A stretch of DNA of 64,000 bases from Cacajao melanocephalus. Its lineage: Eukaryota > Chordata > Mammalia > Primates > Pitheciidae. Every line of letters starts with the position of its first letter. The stretch's first letter is position 1. Of the stretch, positions 34,906 to 51,753 are shown piece by piece. The DNA lies in assembly GCA_963573385.1 (NCBI GenBank), contig CAUYLG010065722.1, forward strand, positions 1 through 64,000. Reading direction: 5' to 3'. The notes beneath the pieces are model-generated. The model was not told where the DNA came from. It searched no databases and worked only from the letters and a program-made list of their open reading frames with translations. Made by a program: the position numbers and the translations under genes.

Positions 34906-36059
34906 GCCACCAAAAGGGAGGCCCCTGAACCTAGACCCAGGGCCGGGCAGTGGGAGAGAAAAAGGAGGCTGGCCTTCCTATAGCCCACCCTGGGACGTCG
35001 TGGTGACCCAGGGTGCCCTCAGCACAGCAGCCCAAAGAGGCAAAGGGAAGCGTCTGGCCTATGCAGCAGATGGCAGAGGGTGGCCACAAACCCAGGCCCA
35101 GACTTGACATCGGGTGCTCCTGCCCCTCTCAGCTGCCCATTGGGGCTTCTCTGGCCCCAAAGGGAGACTCCCGGCCATCCCTGCTCACCCCCACTGACAC
35201 GGATGCTGGCCTGGCACCGCCCAACTGCGTGTCTGTCTCCAAGTATCGGAGGTGGACCTCCCTTTCCTACAGATGGCCTTTTCCCTCCACCCTACCCCAC
35301 AGATACACACACAGATGGAACCACCCCTCAGGACCCTGGAATCATGAGATAAAGGGTGCCAGTGATTGTCTGCTTTATGCAGAGGCGGAAAACCTGAGCC
35401 CCCGAACGGATGAGACAGGCTCAGGATGGAGACGGAGCCTCCAGCCGCTTTGGGCAGCCTCCCACCCACCTCTTACAGCCTTGGCGCCCAACTCTAACCC
35501 CTTCCCAGGGCTTTGGCACAGGGAGGGTGCTGGGATACAGTGTCCCAACTCCTGCGGGGTCTCACGGGGACTGCTTTTCCCCACCGCGTGGGTCCGTGGT
35601 CCCTCATGCCTGTGGGGTCATGCCTGTTAGCGTTAGCAGTAGCTGGCAGGGCTGCGTGCCCACTGGGTGCTGGGCCCGCCACAGAATGCTCTCTCCAGCC
35701 GGCCACAGCCCTGTGCACGGGGGGAGGCTGCATCCCCGATGCACAAAGGGGTGGCACACTGGGAAGGGCAGACCTGTCCAAGGTCGCAGCTTACAACCAT
35801 TGGGCCGGGCCCCAGCCCAGGTCTGTCTGCCCAGAGCCGTCTGCCCTTGCCTCCCTTTGCACAGGGCCACTGGGCAGATCTTCCATAAACCTGGGGGTTA
35901 GCAGGCCTGGGGGGCAGTAGCTATTCCCCTCCAGCTTGGCTTCAGCCTAGGAATGACCCCCAAACTCTCCTAGGGACTGGAAGGGCAGTAAGAGTCCGGG
36001 GCTCAGCACAGGGAGAAGAGCAGTGAGGAGCGGAAGGGCTGTAGGGCAGGGGTCCAGCC

Positions 36060-36300
36060 CAGGCTCAGGCGCGCTCACCGCCCCGCTGCCGGGCTGGCGC
36101 GCTTTTATAATAAATAACAGCAAATAGCCCATCCGCAGGGCATCTTTCACGCTGGTGGCTAATAACACGGCTATTAATGCCCCCGCAGACGGCGTGCACG
36201 CTGTGCTGCACTGACGAATGTCCCGGGCCCTGGCGCAATCATAAATCAACCCCTCTCCTGAGGGAGAGTGTGGGGAAGTGTCATTTTCCATCTTGGTAAT
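36060..36300 (-). promoter_or_regulatory. Candidate promoter or enhancer: TATA box beside a CpG-rich patch, facing FLRT1
   Basis: On the minus strand TATAAAAG (36109-36102) runs straight into CpG-dense sequence (about 36102-36069). On the far side lies an Alu-free AT-rich stretch with TAATA/ATTAAT homeodomain-like motifs up to about 36300. The direction matches FLRT1, whose coding exon starts 9.8 kb away and needs an upstream promoter. It may instead be a conserved enhancer. No transcript evidence is available here. Confidence 0.25.
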
Positions 36301-36484
36301 GAATTGGGGCTTCCCTGTCCTGCCCAGGGCACCACGGCTCGGCTTGAGGTTGCCTGGGCTCCAGGTTGCCTGGGATTTGTGTTTCCGGAGGCACAGCCTC
36401 TCCCTCTGGCCTCCGGGGATCGCGGGAGGAGTTGTTCCGACCCGCTGCTTGCCCTGCCTTGGTGGTGAGAGGGAGCTCTCCCTG

Positions 36485-36599
36485 CCGGCTGTGTGACCCT
36501 TGGGGCAGTCGCTGCACTTCTCTGGGCCTCAGCTCACTCCTCTAACCAACAAAGAGGCTGAACTGGAAGCAGGCGCAGATGATGCCCCAGGGCCAACGG

Positions 36600-36600
<1 letters not shown>
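36485..36600 (+). mobile_element. MIR fragment
   Basis: GTGTGACCCTTGGGGCAGTC, TTCTCTGGGCCTCAGCTCAC and following MIR core. Confidence 0.6.
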
Positions 36601-38600
<2,000 letters not shown>

Positions 38601-39714
38601 TGGATCCTGTTTTTTTTTTTAATGCCACTCGCCCATGAGCCGGGGAAGAGACTGGGGTTATTCTCCCCTTCTGCCTCTTTCCAAATCCAGACAATAAACC
38701 ATGGGTCATGCCAAGTGCTGAGCCTTGCAGCTACCTGGCTTTCCCTCCCTGGGGGTGGAAGGACTGGGAAGAGAAAAATGAAGTTTTTCAAGCTCCTGGC
38801 CGTGCAGGGCCGCCGACCTAGCCCAGAGCTGGCTCCAATTCCCCCGGCACCTGCTCTTCTTGCTAAATGTCATTCAAAAGCTCCGACTGGGCCACCATGG
38901 CCCAGGCGTCCAGAACAAGCACCGCCTTTCCCCACCGTGGGAAGCAGAACCATCAGGGAACTGGGGAAGTTGGGTCTTCATGTTCCTGGCCTCTGTCTGG
39001 CACCCACCCCACTTCCTAGGCAGGGGGTCAGTCCTCCCTCCCCTTCCGCACAGATGGGGAGGCGGGGTGGGGGGAGAGGCAGGGCAGGCTGTTCAAGAAT
39101 CCAAAACAAAACCCCGAGCCCTCCCCAGCACCTCTCATTAGCAAGGCCTGTGGAAGGGCCGCGGTGCCCTGGTGTCCGTATCCCCCTGCAGGAGCCCCTC
39201 TTTGGAAAAGGGCTTTTATTACACATCTGAGAGTGTTCGCTCTGGTTTGAAATCAGATCCAGATGGGCTCAGCTGCATCGGGGCACTTTTCTTTGTAGGG
39301 CCTAAGGTGGCTGACGTGAGAAATGCTTGTTGTCGGAGGCCCTTACAAATAAAAACAGGGATATTAGGGTTCATCTTTTAATAAGCCCAGCACCCAGATG
39401 GGGGGTGGCTGCCCACGGGGCTCACAGCCTGGCAGGGAAGGCATTCGAGAAGGGTGTGTGCCAGCCAGGTGGTGTGTGGGCTGAGTCTCGTGGGGTGGAC
39501 AGGGTCGGGGGAGGAGTTTTCTTGGGACAAGCTGCCCTAGGAGGAAGGAGGTTTCAGAACCAGCAAACCCCAGAGGACATCAGTTCTGAATGGCCACGGC
39601 CTGGTCCACACTCCAGGTGGGGCACAGGCCCTAGAAGGGGTTCGGTGGGGCTCACGCAGGAGGGAAGATGAGGACAGAATCCGGGGGTGGAGGGGGGAAG
39701 GCGGCCGGCTCCAG

Positions 39715-39800
39715 CACAAGCCCTTATTGCTATTACCACCCGCGTGATTTCATCCAATTATAAATTGTAATTTCTCCATGAAAGCGAGAGATGGAAGAAG
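39715..39800. promoter_or_regulatory. Short AT-rich island, candidate regulatory element
   Basis: Repeat-free run with CCAATTATAAATTGTAATTTC (39753-39773), an inverted AATT-type motif pair, in otherwise GC-rich sequence. Confidence 0.2.
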
Positions 39801-40039
39801 TCCAATGAGGTCATCTGCCTCCCTGGCCGGGGCGCAGAAATTGTTTTACACTGATGGGGGTGGGGCAGGGGCAGCCGGCCTCGGCATTTTGAGAGGATGG
39901 CCGCCGTGTCCTGGGAGCCCAGAGGCTCCAGCCAGCCGCTGCCTCCTGATGAAGAAAGCAAGCACTGAGCTCTGCTTTTGAAATTAAGAACCCAGGAAGG
40001 AGGCTCGTTCATCCCACCAGAGGGTCCGCCTCAGGCCCT

Positions 40040-40395
40040 TCCCATAGCTTCTCAGCTGTATCCTAAGAGCTTCCCATAGCCCTCAGGATAGAGGCAGTAC
40101 TCCTATGGCAGTCTCCCAGGGCCTGCCCAGCCCACCAGCTGTGTCTCCCACTATTGCCCACTAGTCCCCCGCCTGGCCTGTTCCCCTCCTGTAAGAATCT
40201 GTGTAGCCAGCATCCCTCTCTTCCTGCAGCGGGCCACCCTCCTCTTCGGCTGGTGTGGTCCTGTGAACCATGACGGTAACGACACAGCATGAACAAAATT
40301 GTCTCCCTGGCTTCAAGGGAGGACCTGAGGCTGGATCCCCCAGCGCCTGGCTCAGTGCCTTGCACACAGTTGGTGCTTAATAAATGCACCCAGCG
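40040..40395 (+). mobile_element. L2/MIR fragment
   Basis: TTCCCATAGCCCTCAGGATA is L2-like, and GTGCCTTGCACACAGTTGGT then GCTTAATAAATGC is the tail. Confidence 0.6.
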
Positions 40396-40919
40396 AACTC
40401 CCCATCTGCTTCCTCATTTAGAAAACCAGGGCACTGAGCGAGGCTCTTGGTGCTGGTCCAGCTCTGTGTGTCCTCAGTCTGCCTTCCCTGCTGCAGCCCC
40501 CACCCCCACCTTCCCGGGGCCTGCAGAGCCTCTTGGAACCCCAGTGCTGGGATACTGGGCCCCTCCACGTCTCTGCCCTGGATGAGTGGGGCCTCTCGGG
40601 GTTCTGGGGTGTGTACTGGTTTTCCAAGTGAGTCTGGCTGGCAGTGGTTGGGAGGTGTGAGCTCTCCAGCAGCGCTGTGGCTCTTCCCGTGTGTGGGTGC
40701 CTAATGATGATCATTAGCAGCCACCTGCATTCACTGAACCAAAGGACGCCCAAGAATAAATATGTAAATGCACACGTCTGGCAGCCACCTCCCGCCAGAG
40801 CCACAGCGCCCCCAGTGGCCACCCTCCCGGCTCGAGTGAGTGGAGACCACACGGTAGGAAGTTAGTGGTTACACTCATCGCCTCAGCCTCCCCTGTTCCC
40901 ACAGGATCCAGGTCTGGTC

Positions 40920-41055
40920 TCTGTGCTCAAAACCAAGAAACCATGTTTTGAGTCAACATAATAAAAGCTTCCATTATGAGTAAAAGTGCTTTGAGGTGCG
41001 TACACAAGTCTACTTTTGTTATAATCAATAACATCACAACTGCATTAAAAGAAAT
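40920..41055. promoter_or_regulatory. AT-rich unique segment, candidate regulatory element
   Basis: AT-rich, repeat-free stretch with ATAATAAAAGCTTCC and TATAATCAATAACATCAC (ONECUT-like ATCAAT core), about 380 nt before the 41.4-kb (TCCA)n array. Confidence 0.2.
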
Positions 41056-41434
41056 TTGAGAGGAGGGAAAGAAGGCCAAGTGCCCCGCCTCACATCTCTG
41101 CACCACCCTCTGCGTTTTGGCCGGATCTGCCCGTCCGTATATGCCAGGGACAGTGCACCTTGTCCTTTCCCAGTAAGTTCTGCCTTGCCGTCTTCCCTGA
41201 GCTTGGGGAAGATAGCACGGCTAGCAGGTCAAGGAGGATCACCTCCATTGCATGGACTGAGAAGAGGGAGCAGGACTTGTCCAGGGTTATACAACCTGCA
41301 GCAGAGTCAGGGCCTCAGACTCCAGGCCAGCTTCCTTCCTGCTGTTCTACTCCAAGACAGCACAGGAGAAATGGACCACCAACCAAACCCTGCACTGAGG
41401 GGCCTTGGGCTTCTCCTGAGGCTCTCTTATGCAC

Positions 41435-42038
41435 CCCTCCATTCACCTATCCCTCCATCCTTCCATCTCTCCCTTCATTTCTCTATCCCTTCATCTCACC
41501 GCTTCTCTATTCATCCATTCATCCATCCATCTCTCCATCTCACCATTTCTCTATTCGTCCATCCATCCCTTTGTTAGTCTATTCATTCATCTCTCCATCC
41601 ATCCATCCCTCCCTCCATTAATCTATCCACTCGTCTCTCCATCCATCCTCCTTCTCATCATTTCTCCATTCATCCATCCATCTCCCTGTCCATCAACCCA
41701 TCCACTCATCTCTCCATCCATCCTTCCCTCTATCTCTCCATTCATCCTTCCATCTCTTCATCTATCCATCCCTCCATCAATCTGTCCATTCATCCTCCCA
41801 TATCTCCATCCACTCATCCTTCTCTCTCTCTCTACTCATCCTTCCATCCCTCCATCTCTTCATCAATCCATCTGTTCACCTTCCTCCATCCATCCATCCA
41901 TCTATTCATATCTCCATCTTTTCATCCATCCATTTCTCCATCTATCTCTCCATCTATCCATTCATCCATCTCTCCATCCATCCCTGTCTCCCCACCTATC
42001 CATTTCTCCATCTTTCCATCTACCCATCTCCCCATCCA
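41435..42038. repeat. (TCCA)n satellite array, about 0.6 kb
   Basis: Degenerate TCCATC/TCCATT repeat with frequent CATCTCTCC variants. Open frames here are a consequence of the repeat, not genes. Confidence 0.96.
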
Positions 42039-42140
42039 GCAAACACATTCTGAGTCTAATCATGCTCCAGGCATTGTGCAAGACATTGGGAATCCAAATA
42101 AATGCCCCCATCCTCCAGGAGCTCACAGTCTAGTGGGGAG
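42039..42140 (-). mobile_element. L2 3'-end fragment abutting the second array
   Basis: CAAACACATTCTGAGTCTAA, TGCTCCAGGCATTGTGCAAG, TCCTCCAGGAGCTCACAGTC and TAGTGGGGAG match an inverted L2 tail. Confidence 0.85.
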
Positions 42141-42464
42141 GGCACTGGTTTTCAGAGGGCTACAGTGTGAGATGCACACAAGGCTGTGTGGGAGCCAAGA
42201 GCCCCGCCTTGCCCAGCCTCTGGAAGCGGAGTGGATCAGGGAGCTTCTTGGGGAAGGTGACGCTGTGCTGTGGTTCTGGGGTGTTCCTATGTCATGACAA
42301 TCACACGTGAGCTCAGTGGCCATCCAGAGTAGGGCAGGTGTGACTGGGTTTCCCCTTGACCACCTGCCCATCTTCTAGAGCCCACCCTCGGCCCTCAGGG
42401 CTCCCTCCCGAAGTAGAAACGGTCCTCGGGTCCTCAGCTTTACAGTTCATGGGTGCCTTAAAGA

Positions 42465-42639
42465 TCGGTGCTCTCTGATATTAATTCCTATATTAGCAAT
42501 TAGCCCTCCTGTTTTATTTCAACCTTTGGCTCCTAGGGATGGATTTTTATGTATGTGTCATTAATCAGATGGCTGGTATGTGCTGCTGGAAACCCAGGTG
42601 GGCTTTATGGCTGGTGACTTAGCGAAGTGGTGTTTTAAA

Positions 42640-42640
<1 letters not shown>
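42465..42640. promoter_or_regulatory. AT-rich island, candidate regulatory element
   Basis: Repeat-free stretch with ATTAATTCC, AGCAATTAGC and CATTAATCAGATGG (homeodomain core beside an E-box CAGATG). It starts about 325 nt after the L2 fragment that follows the 41.4-kb array. Confidence 0.25.
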
Positions 42641-44972
<2,332 letters not shown>

Positions 44973-46049
44973 GAGGGGGGACGGGAATGACCGCTTGCCT
45001 GCCAGCCCTTCCGAGCCGACCTCACTGTAATGCATCGCCCGTGCCCATGAGGGCCTGTGTCCAGCCTAGAGGAAGCTCAGGGGGTGATGAGCCTGGTGCC
45101 ACCACCTGAGGCCGGAACCTCTTCTTTCAGAAAATTGGCCTGTCTTTGGCGGCAGAACAGTGGCTACCCAGCCCCCTGCCTGCCCGCCACGGTCCTCTTG
45201 GCCACCCCGCAGCTGAGGCAGGTGGTGAAGCCTGCAGGCAGCCCTGGTCCCCTCCTGGCCTCCGGGGTCTAGGTGCTGTCACAGCGTCTCCTGGCACCCT
45301 GGCTGTGAAATGGCCCAGGCTGTCCCCATGCTGGAGCTCTCAAGTGGCCGTTTGAAGCCGCACTGTGCTGGCTGCAGCATCATGTGTCCTGCAGGCTCTC
45401 AGCCCTGGGAGGTGGGAGAACCACAGCTAGAGAGTCCCCGGGGAGAAGGCTGAGGAGCTGTCAGGGAACCCGGGCTCTGCCCCAGGGCCATCATCTCCCT
45501 CCCTCGGCTGCGCCTTCCCCCAGCCCTCTCCCCAGCCTCGCATGCCTCCATTCAGGCCTCAAACCCTGACTTGGAGCCCCTCCTGGCCTATCCCAGGAGC
45601 CCCCTGCCGACCTCCTACAAGGGCTCTGTGCTAGTGCTGGGGGTCCAGCGTGTACCCTAGGAACTGGCAGCACCTCCCTCACCTGCTGCTTCCAGGAACC
45701 CAGCCCTCCTTCTCAGACTTCTGCCGTGAGCTGGGGATTCCAGGCCACACATCTGCCATCATCTGAGTTGCTCAGGTGCAGCGGAGGGAAGCTGCCTTTC
45801 CTTCCAGAAACATCCACCAGCAGCCTCGGTTCCCTACTTGCCTCCCACCCGCTCTGCCAGCCTCCAGCCCCCCGGGACAGGTGCCCTCTCACTCAGCTCC
45901 CAGCTCCCCGGTTCACTGGTTTCCCTGCACCAGCAGGAGCCTGTGCCAAGGGATTTTTGCTTCTGTGTTGGAAATCTCCCACCCTTCCCCTCCTTCCCAT
46001 AAACATGCTCTCTGGCCGAGAGCAACGCTGCGCGCCGGCCCAGGAGGCC

Positions 46050-46400
46050 AGACTTTGTTAATATTTACAGCGAGTGGCTCAGGAAGCTATTAGCTTCCTT
46101 TTCTTGTTGTTAATTGAAAGAGGAGAAAATGGTTGTAACACTTCAAAAGAACTTAAAGCTCAGCCTGAGAGACTAGCTGAATTGGGAGGAAGGGGAAAAA
46201 GAGAGAGACTATTTTAAATAAATAAAGCAAGCAGGCCAGCCCACACCTCACACGAGGGTGGAATGTCGTTCCTTCCCCATCTTTGCAGACGCCTGGCTTT
46301 CCGCCGAGGTTTCCTTAGTGCTCATTGTATATTTTCCTTTTCATTTGGGAGCCTGACTTAAGGAGAGAAGGAGAAGAGAAAGGATTCGCAGCACACTTTT
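46050..46400. promoter_or_regulatory. AT/purine-rich unique island, candidate regulatory element
   Basis: About 350 bases free of recognised repeats, with TTAATATTTACAG, TGTTAATTGAAAG and TTTTAAATAAATAAAG, in a GC-rich neighbourhood. Looks like conserved noncoding sequence. No open frame stands out. Confidence 0.25.
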
Positions 46401-46884
46401 GTTAATAACGAGGTTCTTTGAAGCCGCAGCTAACGAGGCCCCTGGTACCTTCACTCCTGAAGTACACGGGGCAGGGCAACCTGTGGCTACCTCTCCTCCT
46501 GGGATGCAGACCTAGATGGGGCATTTGGCAAAACCCACTCCTGGGTCACCTAACCTGGCTGTGACCTCCGGAAAGAGCTGTGGCCTCTGTTCCCCTGTGA
46601 ACCCCAGCCACAGCCAAGGATGCCATCACCGTGGGGTGGGGGGTGACTTTCTGAATCCTGGTGGATAGAGGCCAGCGTGGAGAGGCCTCTGGCCTCTGTG
46701 GTCAGCCACCCTGAGCCACTGTTTCCAAAGACAAACGATCTCTCCTGCTGCGGCCGCACATTCGGCTTCCGGAGTCTGCCCCATGACGTATGTGACCAAA
46801 TGGCTCTGCCAGTCACCCTGCGGTTAGACAGAGGCAGGAATGGATGACTTGATAGGCCTTCACTCCAGTAGCCTGCCATTCATT

Positions 46885-47607
<723 letters not shown>

Positions 47608-47743
47608 TGACCGTGGCCATGACCAAGAGGGGGTGGGGCTTGTTCAGACCAGTCCAGGGAAGAGGGTGGTCCCCTGTCCTGGCAGAGAAGGAAGGCTGAC
47701 CTGTTCTGGGGAGCCCAAGAACTGGAATGACTGGGAGGGACGT

Positions 47744-47941
47744 ACTGGGAGGAATGCAGTTAAGAAAGAAATCTGTACCAGGCAGAGACGCCCAAAGGTG
47801 GGTGGGAAGTACTGGGAGGAATGCAGTTAAGAAAGAAATCTGTACCAGGCAGAGACGCCCAAAGGTGGGAGGGAAGCACTAGGAGGAATGCAGTTAAGAA
47901 AGAAATCTGTACCAGGCAGAGACGCCCAAAGGTGGGCTGGG
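47744..47941 (+). repeat. Minisatellite, 67-bp unit x3
   Basis: Units start at 47744, 47811 and 47878 (ACTGGGAGGAATGCAGTTAA; the third reads ACTAGG). Copies are nearly identical. A diverged half-unit may precede it (ACTGGAATGACTGGGAGGGA at 47721). Confidence 0.96.
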
Positions 47942-48679
47942 CTGCCCCCACCAGGGATGTCTGTGCCTGGGCTACGTGGCCACTGGCAGAGATGTCAGGC
48001 AGGGTGAGCATGCCAGGTGCAGGCCTGGCTTCCCGACTCACTCCCCTCAGCCCTTACCCTCTCCACTGGGAAGTATAATTGTCTTTTCCCAATGGGCCGT
48101 GAGCTCTTAAGGGCAAGGACTGTGTCCACAGCAGTGACATCAGCAGCGGACGCGATTGAGTTCTGGATGGCCCAGGCACAGAGCTGAGATGCTGCGGTGG
48201 GTAATAATGCTACTAACACCAGCGGTGGCTGCCCTGGGCTGTGTCCAAGGCAGACGCTATTCACACATCGCCTCCTGCGTGCACGGGCGCCGTGATTACC
48301 ATTCCGATATTCCACCCGAGGAAACAGATCTTCCGGAGCCCGCCCCAGGTCCCACAGGGGGTCTGCTCCAGAGCCTGGATGCAAACTCGCTCCCCTCTCC
48401 ACTCCAGATCCTCCAGGCCACACCGGCCACTCCTGTGTGGCCAGGGACCAAAGGTCTGCTCGCACCACTGGAGGCTGCACACTGAGCTGCCTCTGCAGGT
48501 TCACAGGGCACATTAGCATATTAAAGGCTCTGAGAGGTCCTGCGGCAAAGATGCCAATTGAAGTTTGTTCACTCCGGTGGTTATCAACTGACTTTGTCTT
48601 CGATGACGCCTGTTAACCTCCCAGGCATTCGCCGCCTCTTCACGCCATGCTGGGGAGTTGCTGTGGGTGTTCACACACC

Positions 48680-48840
48680 CAGTCACTCAGGCTTTTGGAA
48701 AGGGGCTGCTGTGTGCCAGACAAGGGCCTGGTGCTGGTGACATGCAGTGGTGAGGACAGGCCTGTCCCTGCCCTGTGCCTCCGTGGTGCCCAGCTGGTGG
48801 CTGGCACACATGCGTGCAGCAAGCGAGGGCTGAATGAGGG
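48680..48840 (-). mobile_element. Probable L2 fragment
   Basis: CTGCTGTGTGCCAGACAAGG and GGCCTGGTGCTGGTGACATG resemble the inverted L2 tail. Confidence 0.4.
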
Positions 48841-49744
48841 TGGGTATGGATGGGGCAGAGGAGCTGGGCTGGGCCGTGGGAAGCCACGCGTCATGGCCAG
48901 ACAAGGTCTCCGAGCCACCCCACCTCCTCCCATCCTGGATGCCCTGTCGGGACCTCTGGCCACACCCAACTTCAACCTCTCCAAGGGCATCTAGGCCCCT
49001 CGGAGGCCCCACCAGCCGTCTGTTGGCGGGGTCAGAGCCCTCTGCCCCCACCCCAGGACCCCTGCCAGGCCCAGCACCTCTTCCCTTCAGGCCTTGTGTC
49101 TCTGTGGCCTTGACATTCTGATCACAACCCCCGGCCTGCCTGGAATACTAATTCTCCCCCGATGAAACCATCCGTGTTTAATTTTTTTTAAGAGGCAGGC
49201 AGACAGACAAGACAAGGAAAGGGGAGGCATTAGTGGGTGGGATGGGAGCCTCCTTGGAGCCCTGAGACTGTGCAGTGACTCCGGCTGCCCTAACACAGGC
49301 CACGCTTGGAGGCCAGGAGGGATGATGGCCTTTTGAATACACCAGAGTGTGCTACGGCCCTGGCTGGGGAGGTTTGTTCTTCGGGACCCTCGGGAGCTGA
49401 GGTCAGGTGGGGATAGAAGGCCGGCAAGCCCTCGGTCCTCCGTGCCACCTGAGAGCCCAGAGTGACCCCACCACCCTCAGTATGCATCCCGCAGCCCCAG
49501 AGAAAGGCCTCGGGGCACAGAGAAGAGTGGCCAGATGGCAGGGTTGGCCCAGCAGCTGCTCCGGTGCTTCTGCCTTTTGCTGCAGCGGGCCTCAGCAGCC
49601 TCCTGGGGGCCTGGGGCAGGAGGGCCGCTGTGGGAAGAAGAGGTAAGCCTTGCTGGAGGGGACAGGACAGTGCTCACGCTGCCATCGAGGTGGGGAGCTG
49701 GGGCCCCTCATGCAGCTTCAGTGCCACATCCCTCGGGCTGAGTG

Positions 49745-49830
49745 TCTTCTGAACCTCAGTCTCCTTATCTGTGAGATGAGGGGACGGTAGCAGCAAGGTC
49801 CTAGGCTGTGGCGAGGGTCCAGGAGGTGCT
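49745..49830 (+). mobile_element. MIR fragment
   Basis: CTGAACCTCAGTCTCCTTAT, then CTGTGAGATGAGGGG. Confidence 0.6.
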
Positions 49831-50029
49831 ATTCGAATGCACCTTTGAAGGACTGGTCCAGCTCTCCCGGGATATGCACATCAGCTGCCGTTCTAACCCA
49901 TGAGCCTGATCCCACCCCAGCCTCACCCCTGCAAGCTCGTCCCCCACGTCCACCTCCCTGGCACCAGTGCAGCCCTGGGGCAAGAGCTGCCACCCCCCCA
50001 ACCTCCCAGCCTCACATCCTCACGTCCCT

Positions 50030-50130
50030 AGAGGAATGAACGAGATTGTAATGGCAGGAAACTTGACAGAAAATGAAATGTGATGAAATCAGCTACGTGA
50101 ATGATGAAATCCACATCACAGCTTTCTTCC
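50030..50130. promoter_or_regulatory. AT-rich unique segment, candidate regulatory element
   Basis: A short run with GATTGTAATGG and repeated ATGAAAT/GATGAAAT motifs (around 50072-50110), just before the polypyrimidine tract. Unique sequence by eye. Confidence 0.15.
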
Positions 50131-50235
50131 GAGGCGGGGTGAACGCTGTCCCCCGCTCCGCAGGCGGCAGACTCCGCAGTGGAGCCTGCCACCGCCCACG
50201 TCCCTTGCCCCAGGAGCTGGAGTCTTAGGCCCCCT

Positions 50236-50487
50236 CCACATCCCTCTTCTGTCCTCCTCCCATATCCCCTCCCCACCTGTTCTGTCCTCCTCCCCTCCTC
50301 CTCCCACGGCCCCTCTCTATCCTCTCTTTCCTCCTCTCCTCACTTCTTCCCTCCTCTTCTCATGTCCCTCCTCATCCTCTCCTGTCTTCTTCCTCCCCTC
50401 CCCATCCTCTTCCCTCCTCCCCTCCATTTCTTGCTCCTCCTCCTCTGTCCTTCCCCACCCTTCCCTCCCTCCTCCCGCTTCTCCTAG
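50236..50487. repeat. Polypyrimidine (CT-rich) tract of about 250 bp
   Basis: Almost uninterrupted C/T on the + strand (CCTCCT, TCTTCC and CCCTCC words) with few purines. Homopurine-homopyrimidine duplex able to form triplex DNA. Confidence 0.92.
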
Positions 50488-51034
50488 GCACAGCCAGCAG
50501 TCAGTGACCAACCGATCCAGAGGTCAGTGGTCAGTGCTGCAGATTCTGCCAGTGTCCCCTGCAGAGCAGAGCGCATGGAGACCACCCCAGCTGGCCCTCC
50601 CCCCACCTCTCCTGCCTTACTCCCTCCCTCAGGGCTCCCTGGGAGCGCAGGGCTGGGCCCTTGACTCAGGCTCTGCTTCTGCAGAGCCCCAGAAACAAAC
50701 CCCAAGGGCCTGAGGAGAGATGCTGCCACCCCTGCCCTGTTTTAGTCTTGGGATGCCTCCGCTTCAGAGAAGGGGTCTGTTGGTGGCCGGTGACAAGGTC
50801 TGGGACTGTGCGGTGCTCCAGCTGGGGCCCCTCCTGTGGCGATGCCCAGCCGCAGCCTCCATTGCCTGCCTCATCCCGAAGCCTCCTGGCCCAGCCACCT
50901 GTGAGCTCACAGAGCCAGTTGAGGGAGGGCCGGGGGAAGCAAACACGGTTATTTGGCCTCCTCCTCCTCATCATCAGGGGCTGCCTCATAAATTACTATC
51001 GACCTGCTGCTGCCCAGGTTGGAGGCGAGTTGGG

Positions 51035-51185
51035 GAAATAAAGCGCCAGTCTCGGTAATTGTGCCCTGCTGCCTGAGTTTACTTATTTGTGGCTTTCCTA
51101 CACGCTAAGAAACGAGACGATAAATAACTGCTGACTATTAGGCTCCCAGACGCGAAAAGCGCCGCACGATGCATTTCCTGAGGAC
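51035..51185. promoter_or_regulatory. Unique island with CpGs, candidate regulatory element
   Basis: Repeat-free segment with TTTACTTATTTGTGG (forkhead-like), GATAAATAACTG and several CpGs retained in ACGCGAAAAGCGCCGCACG. Retained CpGs in AT-rich context can indicate constraint. Confidence 0.2.
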
Positions 51186-51461
51186 GGGCAAGGGCTGGAG
51201 ACCCACGACCCCTCAGCCTTTCCCGCACCCTCTCACCCTGTGGACGCAGGCAGTTCAGGGCCTGAAACCTGGGGCGTGGGAAGACAGGCAGAGGACAAGT
51301 CCCCAGCCCCGTGGGGACAGGGTACATATCTTCCCTTCCTCCAGCCCCATTCTAGAAGGTTCTGGGCTCAGGATGGCATGGCTGTTAGGTCCAGTCTTTC
51401 CCTTTTGTTCGTGACCTGGACAGAGGGCCTTGTTGTAAGTGCTGAAAGAATAAAGGTGCAG

Positions 51462-51753
51462 CCGGGCGTGGGGGCGCACGCCTGTAATCCCAGCATTTGG
51501 GGAGGCTAAGGCGGGTGGATCACCTGACGTCAGGGGTTTGAGACCAGCCTGGCCAACATGGTGAAACCCCGCCTCTACTAAAAATACAAAAATTAGCCGG
51601 GCGTGGTGGCGGGTGCCTATAATCCCAGCTGCTCGGGGGTTGAGGCAGGAGAATCGCTTGAACCCAGGAGACGGAGGTTGCATTGAGCCGACACGGTGCC
51701 ACTGCACTCCAGCCTGGTCTACAGAGTGAGACTGCACCTCAAAAAAAAAAAAA
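51462..51753 (+). mobile_element. Alu element (S-like)
   Basis: Well preserved dimer with poly-A tail. The flanks RGAATRAAGRTGC are a probable target-site duplication. Confidence 0.95.

Noticed and set aside
41429..42133. 234-codon open frame through the second satellite
   Set aside because: Same reason: simple repeat followed by an L2 tail.
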